Below the pieces are notes generated by a model. That model did not search any database. It saw nothing but the letters and a program-made list of their open reading frames with translations, and was not told where the DNA came from. Below, in pieces: positions 52,214 through 60,633 of a DNA stretch of 64,000 bases. Within the stretch, counting starts at the first letter, position 1; the number at the start of each line of letters is the position of its first letter. The translations under genes and the position numbers were made by a program. The DNA is from CAZXSK01 sp964642855. GTDB lineage: Bacteria > Planctomycetota > Phycisphaerae > SM23-33. The stretch spans positions 31,803-95,802 of the forward strand of contig CAZXSK010000005.1 in assembly GCA_964642855.1 (NCBI GenBank), in the 5' to 3' direction.

Positions 52214-52219
52214 TACAAT
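52214..52219 (+). promoter_or_regulatory. -10 element (TACAAT) directly before the queE ATG
   Basis: TACAAT ends only seven bases before the ATG at 52227, so the expected transcription start coincides with the start codon. No ribosome site precedes the ATG. It is a second candidate leaderless gene, like argA at 39839. Confidence 0.45.
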
Positions 52220-52226
52220 GCCCCGT

Positions 52227-52892
52227 ATGTCCGGCAAGCACGACCTGCTGAAGGTCAGCGAAATCTTCCGCAGCATCCAGGGCGAGGGAACCCGCGCGGG
52301 CCTGCCGTGCACCATGGTTCGCCTCGCCGGCTGCAACCTGCGCTGCACCTGGTGCGACACCCGCTACGCCTGGGACGAAGGCAGGGAAATGTCCGTCGCG
52401 GAGGTCCTCGGGGCGGTCGACCGCCTGCAATGTCCGCGTGTGGAACTCACCGGCGGAGAGCCCCTGCTCCAGAAGCCTGCTGACGGCCTGCTCCGCGCCC
52501 TGTGCGACGCCGGCTACGAAACGCTGCTGGAGACCAACGGCACTCAGCCGCTGGATGCGGTCGACCCGCGCGTGGTGAAGATCGTCGACGTCAAATGCCC
52601 GTCGTCCGGCTGCGCGGAGGAAACACTCTGGGACCAGATCGAGAATCTGAACCCGCGCGATGAGATCAAGTTCGTCATCGCAAGCCGGGAAGACTTCGTC
52701 TACGCCCGCAAGTCGCTGGCGAGCAGGCCCGGCCTGGGGGGCCGGACGATTCTCTTCTCACCCGTGACCGACCGCCTCGAACCCGCGACACTCGCCCAAT
52801 GGATGCTCGACGAGCCGGACCTCTCCCCCGACATCCGCCTCGGACTACAGCTGCACCGCATCATCTGGCCGCAGATCGAGCGAGGCGTCTGA
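52227..52892 (+). CDS. queE: 7-carboxy-7-deazaguanine synthase
   Basis: A 221-residue radical SAM enzyme that contracts 6-carboxytetrahydropterin to 7-carboxy-7-deazaguanine on the way to queuosine. The cluster motif is CNLRCTWCDTRYAWD (Cys-x3-Cys-x2-Cys), preceded by the family segment FRSIQGEGTRAGLPC and followed by LTGGEPLLQ. The ATG at 52227 gives the standard start; in-frame codons at 52209 and 52218 overlap the promoter. The stop is 20 bases before queD, so the two form an operon. queC and queF are not in the window. Confidence 0.9.
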   Translation: MSGKHDLLKVSEIFRSIQGEGTRAGLPCTMVRLAGCNLRCTWCDTRYAWDEGREMSVAEVLGAVDRLQCPRVELTGGEPLLQKPADGLLRALCDAGYETLLETNGTQPLDAVDPRVVKIVDVKCPSSGCAEETLWDQIENLNPRDEIKFVIASREDFVYARKSLASRPGLGGRTILFSPVTDRLEPATLAQWMLDEPDLSPDIRLGLQLHRIIWPQIERGV

Positions 52893-52912
52893 GAAAGGAA
52901 CCCCACGCCCCC

Positions 52913-53275
52913 ATGGAAGCCGAACTGGTACGGACATTTCGATTCGAAGCCGCCCACGCCCTGCCTAACATTCCCCGGGGCCACAAGTGCAGGCGCATGC
53001 ACGGCCACAGCTATCGCGTGGACATCCACGTCACCGGCGAGGTCGACGAGAACACAGGCTGGGTGATGGACTTCGGCGAGATCAAACAGGCCGTCAGTCC
53101 CGTGATCGATGAACTCGACCACAGATATCTCAATGACCTGCCCGGCCTGGAGAACTGCACCAGCGAGCTGATCGCGCGGTATCTCTGGCAGCGGATCAAG
53201 CCGTCGCTGCCGGAACTCTCTGCCGTGGTGGTCTGGGAGTCCGACGCCTCGCGGTGCATCTATCGCGGAAGCTGA
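52913..53275 (+). CDS. queD: 6-carboxytetrahydropterin synthase
   Basis: 120 residues. Makes 6-carboxytetrahydropterin from dihydroneopterin triphosphate for queuosine synthesis. FRFEAAHALPN, CRRMHGHSYRVDI (zinc His residues and the catalytic Cys in KCRRMHGH), and MDFGEIKQAV with LDHRYLND and CTSELIARYL identify it. It is cotranscribed with queE. AAAGGAA lies a little far upstream of the ATG. 38 bases separate it from the small DUF4359-like gene. Confidence 0.92.
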   Translation: MEAELVRTFRFEAAHALPNIPRGHKCRRMHGHSYRVDIHVTGEVDENTGWVMDFGEIKQAVSPVIDELDHRYLNDLPGLENCTSELIARYLWQRIKPSLPELSAVVVWESDASRCIYRGS

Positions 53276-53313
53276 TCGGGCGGGATCGGCCCCGGGGAGA
53301 AAGGCAGGACACC

Positions 53314-53619
53314 ATGATCAAGAAGCTCATTGCAGCGGCTGTGCTGCTGTTCGCCGGCGGGCTGCTCTTTGCGACCAATCCCGACGAAGGCGACTTCGGC
53401 GACTACATCCGCGAGACCACCGAAGCCGAGGTGGGCGGGGAAGGCGGAACGAGCGAGACGATCGGGGATATTCTGGGCCACGTCGCGGGCATCTCTGCCG
53501 GGTGGACGGTCCAGCGGACGAACTACTTCCTGTTCAGCACATTTACGTTCGAGTCGGACGATCCCGACCGGGACCCGCCGACGTATTTCGGCATCGCGGG
53601 GATGATCTTCGAGCTGTAA
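53314..53619 (+). CDS. Small exported DUF4359-like protein
   Basis: 101 residues. A signal peptide or anchor (KKLIAAAVLLFAGGLLFATN) is followed by an acidic, Gly-rich middle and the pattern RTNYFLFSTFTF and YFGIAGMIFEL, matching the usual end of DUF4359 proteins (NYLLFSIY, then GIxG). The function of the family is unknown. AGGCAGGA before the ATG supports the start. A strong inverted repeat follows the stop. Confidence 0.65.
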   Translation: MIKKLIAAAVLLFAGGLLFATNPDEGDFGDYIRETTEAEVGGEGGTSETIGDILGHVAGISAGWTVQRTNYFLFSTFTFESDDPDRDPPTYFGIAGMIFEL

Positions 53620-53641
53620 CGCTCCCGGGCGGCGCAAAAGA

Positions 53642-53680
53642 AAGCGACGCCGGGAAAGGAGGGAGAAACCGGCGTCGCTT
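53642..53680 (+). terminator. Inverted repeat between the DUF4359-like gene and the sulfatase maturase gene
   Basis: A perfect 12-base stem (AAGCGACGCCGG at 53642-53653 with CCGGCGTCGCTT at 53669-53680) around a 15-base purine-rich loop. It lies 23 bases after the small gene's stop and could end transcription from either side. Confidence 0.6.
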
Positions 53681-53896
53681 CGTGGGTGACATCGCGTCGG
53701 CGGGCAGGAGGAGGACCCGCCGATCTGCGGGGCGTCACGTTTTCTTTCACTCTTCCATACGCCCCAGGCCGCTGCTGGGTTCACCTTTTCGCGGGATTCA
53801 CCCAGAAAACATCGCGCCCCCACTGATCGCCGGCATAGCCACGATGCAAGAGCATATCTCTGAACGACTTATACAGACAGAAGTCTCGTAAGGTGC

Positions 53897-55237
53897 TTAC
53901 CGTCCGCAACATTTCTTGAACTTTCTGCCCGACCCGCACGGACAGGGATCGTTTCGGCCGGGCGATCGCCCGCCGGCCGTCCCGGCCATCTTGCCCGGGG
54001 CGGGGGCTCCGGCGCCCGGACCACTGGCAAACGCAGCCTGCCGGGCCTGCTCGGCGGCGGGGTCCTGCTGCGTCCCGCCCGAGGTCTTCTTCAGCGGAGG
54101 CATCTGGTTGCGCTTGAAGTACTCAGCCATTCGCCGCAGTTCGGGCAGCGACTCGCGGAAGAACAGCTTGTAGCCCTCGCAGAAGTGATTGTACCGCGAC
54201 GGATCCGTACCGATCGGACGATGGTGCTTGGGGCAGCCCCCGCGGCAGAATTCGAAGAACTCGCATTCCCTGCACTCCTCGGCAAGCTCGGTCTTCAGCG
54301 AGGCGAACTCCTCGAGCTTCTCGCTGCGAACCAGTTCGGCCAGGGGTGTCTCCAGAATGTTGCCCAGTTTCCACTCGGGGTACACGAAGTGATCGCACGC
54401 GTAGAGGTCGCCGTTGAACTCCAGCACGTGGGCGTTGGCGCAGCGGTCGGCGTAGCAGCACATCGCCGACTGGCCGAAGATGAGCTGATGCAGCACGCTG
54501 TCGATGAACCGCTCGCTGACGCGCCCGATGTCCCGCGTGGCCCAGAGTTCGAAAACGTCCAGCAGGAACCGCCCGAACTGCTCGCCGGTGCAGGAGAAGT
54601 CGGTCGGCTCGTCGGTGCCGGGCTTGCGCTCCAGGATCGGGATGAATTGCAGGTAGCGGACCCCGCGGTTGGTGAAGTAGCGGTAGATGTCGCCGGCGTG
54701 CGGGGCGTTGACGCTGTTGAGCGTCACCAGCAGGTTGTACTCCACCCCGTACCGGTTCATCCGTTCCACGGCCCCCCAGGCGCGGTGAAAACTGCCCTGC
54801 CCCTCGTGGTCCACCCGGTAGGCGTTGTGCCACTGCGGCGGGCCATCGATGCTCAGACCCACCAGGAAGTTGTGCTCGGCCAGGAACTCGCACCACGCCT
54901 CGTCCAGCAGCGTGCCGTTGGTCTGCAGGGCGTTGGTGGTCTCCTGGCCTTCGGCTTTGTATTGCTGCTGGAGATCGACAGCCCGCCGGAAGAAGTCCAG
55001 TCCGGCGAGGGTGGGCTCGCCCCCCTGCCAGCCGAACTCGCATCGCTCGGGCATGGCGTGGAGATACTGGCGCGTGTAGCTCTCCAGGAGCTCGTCGGAC
55101 ATGTGGAACTCGCCGCGCGGCGTGTCCGGGTAGAGCTCGCGCGGCTTCATGGTGTAGTAGCAGTACCGGCAGTCGAGGTTGCACACCCCGCAGACCGGCT
55201 TGGCCATGATGTTGAACGGGCGGATGTCGTCGGTCAT
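53897..55237 (-). CDS. Anaerobic sulfatase maturase (radical SAM/SPASM) with SEC-C tail
   Basis: 446 residues. Oxidises a Ser or Cys in type I sulfatases to formylglycine. The radical SAM motif is CNLDCRYCYY, then FGWQGGEPTLAGL, LQTNGTLL, LSIDGPP and a SPASM region with Cys-rich segments CCYADRCANAHV, ACDHFVYP, CRECEFFEFCRGGCPKHH and FCEGYK. The last 20 residues form a SEC-C zinc motif (RNDPCPCGSGRKFKKCCG) after a disordered linker. SEC-C tails bind zinc and SecB in other proteins and may bring the enzyme to newly made sulfatases. No sulfatase gene is in the window. Confidence 0.9.
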   Translation of the reverse strand: MTDDIRPFNIMAKPVCGVCNLDCRYCYYTMKPRELYPDTPRGEFHMSDELLESYTRQYLHAMPERCEFGWQGGEPTLAGLDFFRRAVDLQQQYKAEGQETTNALQTNGTLLDEAWCEFLAEHNFLVGLSIDGPPQWHNAYRVDHEGQGSFHRAWGAVERMNRYGVEYNLLVTLNSVNAPHAGDIYRYFTNRGVRYLQFIPILERKPGTDEPTDFSCTGEQFGRFLLDVFELWATRDIGRVSERFIDSVLHQLIFGQSAMCCYADRCANAHVLEFNGDLYACDHFVYPEWKLGNILETPLAELVRSEKLEEFASLKTELAEECRECEFFEFCRGGCPKHHRPIGTDPSRYNHFCEGYKLFFRESLPELRRMAEYFKRNQMPPLKKTSGGTQQDPAAEQARQAAFASGPGAGAPAPGKMAGTAGGRSPGRNDPCPCGSGRKFKKCCGR

Positions 55238-55324
55238 CTGGTGTCGGCCTCCCGATGGCTTCCGGGTAAACCGTCAGTGTAGCAGATGCCCGGGTTCCGG
55301 CGAAGCGAAACCACCCCGGACCGA

Positions 55325-56239
55325 TCACCCCCTGCCCGCCAGAACCTTCCCCAGGGCGATGAGCCCGCGGATCAGGAGCGTGACGACCAGCAGGAACAGC
55401 ACGACCGCCCAGACGTACGTCAGCAGCGGCCAGAGGTCGCGGATCAGGTCGGTGAAGCGGTCGCTGATCGCTCCGACCAGCGCGATGACGGCCGCCACGG
55501 CCGCGGCGCCAACGAGCGTCCAGCGCAGGTCCCGCCCGGCCGGGGCAAGCCGCACCGACAGGCAGATCGAGAGATACACGAACAGCGGCACGCGCCAGTT
55601 GAGCCACTCCAGCTCGGTCCAGAACTCGCAGGTATGCTGCAGCAGGCGGACCTGGTCGACGGCGATCGCCCAGAAGCCGTCCCAACTGCCCGGCAGGCTG
55701 CGGGAAACTTCGGGGGTCGAAAGCACCCCACCCGAGAGGATGAACCGGTCGATCACGGGCGACCCCAGCAGCCAGCGGAGCACCAGGATCGCGGCCAGGC
55801 AGGCCACCAACGCCAGCAGCGCAGCGACGATGGGCCCGAGAACCTTCACGCCGGGGGAGTCCTCGGTTGCCGGCTCGGAATCGTCACCACGGCGGCCGCC
55901 GCGCGACTTGGAGGGCATGAGCCTGGCCCGGCGGATCTCCCCGCCGGTGATCAGGCACCCGAAGATGTACGCCATCTCCGAGACCACCGTCCCGGGCAGC
56001 AACGCCCAGTTGACGTGCGCGGGCTTGAGCATGCCCGCCCACAGGCGATACACCCCCACGCTCGCGAAGAGCACCAGCAACAGCCAGACTGTGAATGCAG
56101 CGTAGATCAGCGTCGGCCTCCGTTCCGCTTGCCGTATGTTCCCTATCGGCCCGTCGGGCGTCAACGCTGCAGTGCAAGTGTCCTGCCCGGCCAGTCGCCT
56201 GTGCCCCTGCTCGCGCAGCAAAGCGCCCCGCGGATTCAC
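55325..56239 (-). CDS. Polytopic membrane protein of unknown function
   Basis: 304 residues with about six transmembrane segments (starting at roughly residues 44, 80, 134, 170, 235, 270) and a basic/acidic cytoplasmic loop near 105-130. No family was recognised. The exact start is unsure: the first 40 residues are soluble and could be an over-extension. It is downstream of the metallophosphatase gene on the same strand (79 bases) and 87 bases from the maturase gene. Confidence 0.5.
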   Translation of the reverse strand: MNPRGALLREQGHRRLAGQDTCTAALTPDGPIGNIRQAERRPTLIYAAFTVWLLLVLFASVGVYRLWAGMLKPAHVNWALLPGTVVSEMAYIFGCLITGGEIRRARLMPSKSRGGRRGDDSEPATEDSPGVKVLGPIVAALLALVACLAAILVLRWLLGSPVIDRFILSGGVLSTPEVSRSLPGSWDGFWAIAVDQVRLLQHTCEFWTELEWLNWRVPLFVYLSICLSVRLAPAGRDLRWTLVGAAAVAAVIALVGAISDRFTDLIRDLWPLLTYVWAVVLFLLVVTLLIRGLIALGKVLAGRG

Positions 56240-56318
56240 CCGCAGGGCGCTGGCTGAAACCGTCGGGCCTGAACGGCAGGGGTCTGCTCGCCGGCCGGCC
56301 CGGGAGGAGGCTTCTACC

Positions 56319-58304
56319 CTACCTGCCTCTGCGTCGGAGCACCGCTGCCACTCCCCCTGCAGCCAGCAGGCTCAGCGTGGCAGGTTCGGGAATGAGCGTC
56401 AGTTCCATGCTGTTGAGCATGACCCGGCCCCGCGTGCCGTCGTTGAGGATCTTGAAGATCACGTCGCCGCTTCCGTCAGTGACGAAGCTGAAGCTGATCT
56501 CGCCGACCACGCCGGGGTTCTCGCCCCCCGAGTAGGGCGTTGTGCCCATCAGTTCGAATGTCCCGCCGCCGGGCCACAGCCATACCTCGGCGCTTTCGCC
56601 GTCGCCGGCCGTCTTGGAATTATGGAACATCCCGACAAACTGATACTCACCCGCCTCGAGTCCCGAGACGCGAACGTTCAGGTAGGCCTGCTCGTTGGTA
56701 CCGGCCGAGTAATCCCCCGAGGTTTCCCAGGGCTTGACCTCCAAGCCGTCTTCCAACAGCGCGGTCAGGTCCTCCCCGTCGTCCCAGAAGCTCTTGAGCC
56801 CGCTGCCCTCGCCGAGAATACGGGAGGCGTTGCTGCTGAAACTCACCTGCACGTTGGTGCCGTCGTAGCTGCCCGCCAGCTTGACAAAGCCGTCCTGCAG
56901 AGCACTTGTGGCGTCGCCCAGATCGAACAGCGCCTGCTGGGGGGTCGCCCGGTCGTAGTCCCGGAATGTGTTGCCCATCTTACCGGTCATCGAGACCACC
57001 CGGGGCTGGTCGCCCGAGGTGTCGATGGTCATCGTTCCGAGGACCTCGAAGGTATCCCCGTCAGCGACACGCCACTCGCGCGTCTTGGACTTGTCTTCGT
57101 TGATCGGGTCCCCGTTGATGTGACGGTCGCCGTTGTAGATCGGAGTGATGCCCTTGAGCGTCAACTCGATGCGGTCCTCGTACACCTCCACGACGGTGTA
57201 CTCGGTCTCCCTGGTCGAGAAGAAGTTCCCCCCGCCGACCAATTGGGTTACGCCCTGCTTGGTGAACCCGCTCTGGGCGTGGACCTCCCCGGCGATGTAG
57301 AGATCAGCCCCGCCCTCGGTGAGGGTCTGCCAGAAGGCGCTGTCTGCCCCGTCGGCGATACGCATGTCCGAACTGCTTTGCTTGCGAACGCTCGGATCGT
57401 CGACCGGCAGGTGGCCGAGGGTGATCACGTGCTCGATTGCCGGGTCGGTTCTGGCGGCTGCAAGCGTGTCGGCCAACCAGTCGAGCTGCTCCTGCTCCAC
57501 GTTGCTCCTCTTGGTGCTGTCGTAGACGTCGATGATGTTGCCGGCCGAATCATACGTCATGTCGAACGTTTCGATGCCGATCAGCAGCACGTTGCCTTCC
57601 TGCTTCGCCCAAACCCGCCCGTCGGCCTGGTAGCGGGTCGGCGCGTCGACGTAGCCGCCCCTGGCGACGGTGGAGGGCATGTTGGTGTACTGGCCGTACT
57701 TGCCCAGGTAGCTGGGCATGACGTCAAGGCGCCTTCCATCCCAGTTGTTGTCGCCGATCTCGTGGTCGCCGATGACGGTGTACATCTTCCCGATCCCCGC
57801 CTCGGCCAGGTGCTGGTAGTACGCGCCGTAGTAGATGTCCGCCTGGGCTTCGGCCTCGGCCCGGCGCTGTGCAACCGTGGTGGTGTCGTAGTTCCTCAGT
57901 CCGTAACTGCCGTCGATTATGTCGCCGCTTACGGTCATGAACGCAGGATTCTCGGCGGCGATGGCCTGGTAGATCGCCTGCAATCCGCCGCGGTAGCCTT
58001 CCTGCACGCTCAGGATCCCGTCTCCGTCGACGTCGTTGAGATGGTCGTAGTCCGAGTCCTGCCAGGGAAGCTCAGGCAGCCCCGCTCGCGACCGCGCGTC
58101 GAGGATGATCTGCCGCTTGGATTCGTAGTCGGGGTCGGTCTCGTCCATGTCGAATGCGCGCCCGGCGTGGTATCCCACGTCGGCGTTGATCAGGTCCGGT
58201 GCGCTGACGAAGCGTACGACCGGCTCGTCGGCGGGAGAAAGCACAGCCAGCAAGAGAGTGACGGCTGCAAGTGCGCAGATGGAGCGGGAAACAGGGCTGT
58301 TCAT
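56319..58304 (-). CDS. Exported metallophosphatase with EF-hand-like loop and PEP-CTERM tail
   Basis: 661 residues. A signal peptide (residues 1-25) precedes a calcineurin-like phosphoesterase domain: SGDIIDG, then TVIGDHEIGDN in place of the common GNHE, TLGHLPVDD and AGEVHAQSG. Before it lies an EF-hand or dockerin-like loop, DVDGDGILSVQE. After the enzyme domain, about 180 residues of beta-rich sequence lead to the sorting signal LIPEPATLSLLAAGGVAAVLRR. PEP-CTERM tails direct export and processing in exosortase-containing bacteria. The substrate is unknown. A PEP-CTERM protein of a different type is encoded 134 bases upstream on the same strand. Confidence 0.85.
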   Translation of the reverse strand: MNSPVSRSICALAAVTLLLAVLSPADEPVVRFVSAPDLINADVGYHAGRAFDMDETDPDYESKRQIILDARSRAGLPELPWQDSDYDHLNDVDGDGILSVQEGYRGGLQAIYQAIAAENPAFMTVSGDIIDGSYGLRNYDTTTVAQRRAEAEAQADIYYGAYYQHLAEAGIGKMYTVIGDHEIGDNNWDGRRLDVMPSYLGKYGQYTNMPSTVARGGYVDAPTRYQADGRVWAKQEGNVLLIGIETFDMTYDSAGNIIDVYDSTKRSNVEQEQLDWLADTLAAARTDPAIEHVITLGHLPVDDPSVRKQSSSDMRIADGADSAFWQTLTEGGADLYIAGEVHAQSGFTKQGVTQLVGGGNFFSTRETEYTVVEVYEDRIELTLKGITPIYNGDRHINGDPINEDKSKTREWRVADGDTFEVLGTMTIDTSGDQPRVVSMTGKMGNTFRDYDRATPQQALFDLGDATSALQDGFVKLAGSYDGTNVQVSFSSNASRILGEGSGLKSFWDDGEDLTALLEDGLEVKPWETSGDYSAGTNEQAYLNVRVSGLEAGEYQFVGMFHNSKTAGDGESAEVWLWPGGGTFELMGTTPYSGGENPGVVGEISFSFVTDGSGDVIFKILNDGTRGRVMLNSMELTLIPEPATLSLLAAGGVAAVLRRRGR

Positions 58305-58374
58305 GGAATCATCCTCCCGGACCCGGCCTCCGAGCGAACCGGATCCGCAATGGCGGTTCGGAGATCCTCTGCAA

Positions 58375-58410
58375 GCAAGGCCGGACGTCCTAAGCAGCGC
58401 CCGGCCTTGC
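58375..58410 (-). terminator. Stem-loop after the second PEP-CTERM gene
   Basis: A perfect 10-base stem (GCAAGGCCGG at 58375-58384 with CCGGCCTTGC at 58401-58410) between the PEP-CTERM protein gene and the metallophosphatase gene. It may separate their expression. Confidence 0.5.
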
Positions 58411-58438
58411 CGGAGGGAGTCTCTTTCGTGGTAACCGA

Positions 58439-59209
58439 CTACCGTCGACGGCGGATCAGCGCGCCCAGCCCGCCGATGGCCAGCAGGCTCATCGTCGCAG
58501 GCTCAGGGACTTCCTGGATCGCGACAACACCCATGCCTGCGCCCTTGCCGTCGTCACTTTGCACCAGATCAACGGTCACGTCACCGCTGGCAGCCATGAC
58601 ATCACCACCGAATACGAAGTTGTCGACGCCATTGCTCCCGGAAGCATATTCATTCAGGCCGGTGAAGCTCACCGCGCTGCCCTTTGTATTCGAGCCGACG
58701 CCGAAGACGTACGAACCGGCCGAAACGCTGGAAAGGGTAGCACTTGCGGCGGCGCCGGATCCCGTGTCACTGAGGGAACCATCCAGCGTGGCGTTGGAAA
58801 GCTGCACGGCAAACAATGTGGTATTGGTAGTAGCGCTTGACGCTGAAATCTCAACCGTGACAGTCTGCGTGCCGGCCACAACCGTACCCAGATCAATCGC
58901 CCAAATCTCGAAACTCGTGTTCTCCGACCCATCATCCACCAACTGAGTCATCGAAGAGCCGCCTATCGATGCCGCTGTGGCATCGACCCCATCCCATGGT
59001 TCGCTGGTACCCAGCAGGAGGACGGTGTTGCTCGAAGCGACCAGATCAATGTCCCACGAGACGTCGCCAACCGACGGAACGCCTTGAGTACCACCGCCCC
59101 GGCTGGTCGCGTTTGGGCCAAAGGTGCTTTCGACGATGACGTCGGCTCCGGCCAGTCCGGCCGTCGCGAGAACTGCTGCCATTGCCAGGATCACTGCACA
59201 GTGTTTCAT
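58439..59209 (-). CDS. Secreted PEP-CTERM beta-rich surface protein
   Basis: 256 residues. A signal peptide (KHCAVILAMAAVLATAGLAG) leads a Ser/Thr/Gly-rich beta-sandwich of about 190 residues, then VPEPATMSLLAIGGLGALIRRRR, a textbook PEP-CTERM tail. No catalytic motif is visible; such proteins are usually extracellular matrix or surface components. A GGAGGAGG ribosome site supports the ATG at 59209 over an upstream in-frame start. It lies 134 bases upstream of the metallophosphatase gene on the same strand. Confidence 0.88.
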   Translation of the reverse strand: MKHCAVILAMAAVLATAGLAGADVIVESTFGPNATSRGGGTQGVPSVGDVSWDIDLVASSNTVLLLGTSEPWDGVDATAASIGGSSMTQLVDDGSENTSFEIWAIDLGTVVAGTQTVTVEISASSATTNTTLFAVQLSNATLDGSLSDTGSGAAASATLSSVSAGSYVFGVGSNTKGSAVSFTGLNEYASGSNGVDNFVFGGDVMAASGDVTVDLVQSDDGKGAGMGVVAIQEVPEPATMSLLAIGGLGALIRRRR

Positions 59210-59423
59210 GATGCCTCCTCCTTCTGGAGATTGAATTGAGAAAGAAATGTCTGATCCTACCGGAGAATCGAGCAGGAAGGATCGGCCGAGCCTGCTATGA
59301 CGATACCGACCCACTGCCGGATTTTCCACAGCCCAGCATACTCACAATCCGGCTGCTGAACAGACGAGTTTTGCGACCTTTACCAACCAAATTGCGTCTA
59401 ACCTCTTCCCTGTCCGCCTCCGG

Positions 59424-60620
59424 GTGTGGTATCGTAACCCCGTGACGAATCCGAAGGGCACATCGGGGCTTCGCATCGCCTGCGTGATGCGGACCAAGGA
59501 GAGGCTGGTCAAGTCGCTGTGGCTCAACGCCCAGCGCTTTCTCCGACGGATCCCCAAATGTCTCTTCCGGGCGTTCGACCCCCGGGAACATGCGGTCGCG
59601 GCGCTGGCCGATTGGCAGCCCGACGCGATCATTGCCCATATCAGCAGCAAGGACCTCTACGGGCAGCTGACAGAGATCGGCTGTCCGTTGGTCAACACCT
59701 CGGGACTGCTGGCGGGACTTCCCATTCCGTCTGTCGGGCCTGATAACCTGCAGATCGGTCGCCTCGCAGCCGACCACCTGCTGGGCAAGGGATACCGCCG
59801 GTTCGCCTTCATCGGCGACCTGAGATGGGCACACTTCGCCCTGCAGAGGCTGGATGGTTTCCGGCAGCAGGTGGAGAGCAAGGGGTTCCAGGTGGAGCTC
59901 TGGGAGCACGGCATCCAGGACCGAGGCTCGATCCTGCATCAGGAGGAGTTGTCCGAACGCAACCGCCGCTTGCTGGACTGGGTGGAACAACTGCCCGATC
60001 GGACCGGGCTTTTCGCCGACGACGACAACACCGCCTTGGCGATCTGCGACCTCGCCCGCATCGTCGGGCTCGACCTGCCCGGAAGGTTCGCAATGGTCAG
60101 CGGACACGACATGGACACCCCCTGCCAACCCAGCCTTTCGGGGGTGCAGATCCCGGAAGATCAGTGGGGTTACGAAGCGGCCCGTCTTGCGGTGGCCTCT
60201 GCCCGGGGCGAGGTGGACCCCACGCCGGCCGCTTCGGTACTCCTGCCGCCTCTGGGGATCGTGGAGCGCGAATCGTCGTCCCAGGTAGCCGTGGAAGACG
60301 AGTACCTGCGCGAGGCGATGCGGTTCATCCGCACCCACGCAGGCGAAATGATCTCGGTCGAGGACGTCTCCCAGGCCGCTTCGCTGGGCAGGCGCGCGTT
60401 GGAACGCCGCTTCCGCGGCGAACTGGGGCGAACGATTCTGCAGGAGATCCACCGCACCCACGTCGAGCACGCAAAAATGCTGCTGGCCGAGACGGACCTG
60501 TCCACCCACGCCATCGCCCGAGAGAGCGGCCTGTCCGACGAGAAACACCTCCGCCGGCTGATGGTGAAGTTCGAAGGCGTTCTGCCCAGCGAATACCGCG
60601 ACCAGTTCCGCGTGAAGTGA
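59424..60620 (+). CDS. XylR-like AraC-family transcription regulator
   Basis: 398 residues joining a LacI-like sugar-binding domain (residues about 15-280) to an AraC helix-turn-helix pair at the C-terminus. Marks are SVGPDNLQIGRLAADHLLGKGYRRFAF in part, SGHDMDTPCQP, and the DNA-binding region EMISVEDVSQAASLGRRALERRF and AIARESGLSDEKHLRRL. E. coli XylR has the same architecture and binds xylose, but the ligand here is unproved. The start is GTG at 59424, with an alternative GTG at 59442; neither has a clear ribosome site. It does not neighbour obvious target genes. Confidence 0.82.
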   Translation: MWYRNPVTNPKGTSGLRIACVMRTKERLVKSLWLNAQRFLRRIPKCLFRAFDPREHAVAALADWQPDAIIAHISSKDLYGQLTEIGCPLVNTSGLLAGLPIPSVGPDNLQIGRLAADHLLGKGYRRFAFIGDLRWAHFALQRLDGFRQQVESKGFQVELWEHGIQDRGSILHQEELSERNRRLLDWVEQLPDRTGLFADDDNTALAICDLARIVGLDLPGRFAMVSGHDMDTPCQPSLSGVQIPEDQWGYEAARLAVASARGEVDPTPAASVLLPPLGIVERESSSQVAVEDEYLREAMRFIRTHAGEMISVEDVSQAASLGRRALERRFRGELGRTILQEIHRTHVEHAKMLLAETDLSTHAIARESGLSDEKHLRRLMVKFEGVLPSEYRDQFRVK

Positions 60621-60633
60621 TCCCCGCCGCCGG

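Noticed and set aside
54123..55685. A 520-residue open frame on the minus strand overlapping the sulfatase maturase
   Set aside because: It is a shifted frame of the maturase region; the translated text is Arg/Pro-rich and unrelated to any family.
56136..58946. A 936-residue open frame on the plus strand
   Set aside because: It lies opposite the PEP-CTERM metallophosphatase and the start of the next gene, has no domain resemblance and no ribosome site. Long antisense frames are common in GC-rich DNA.
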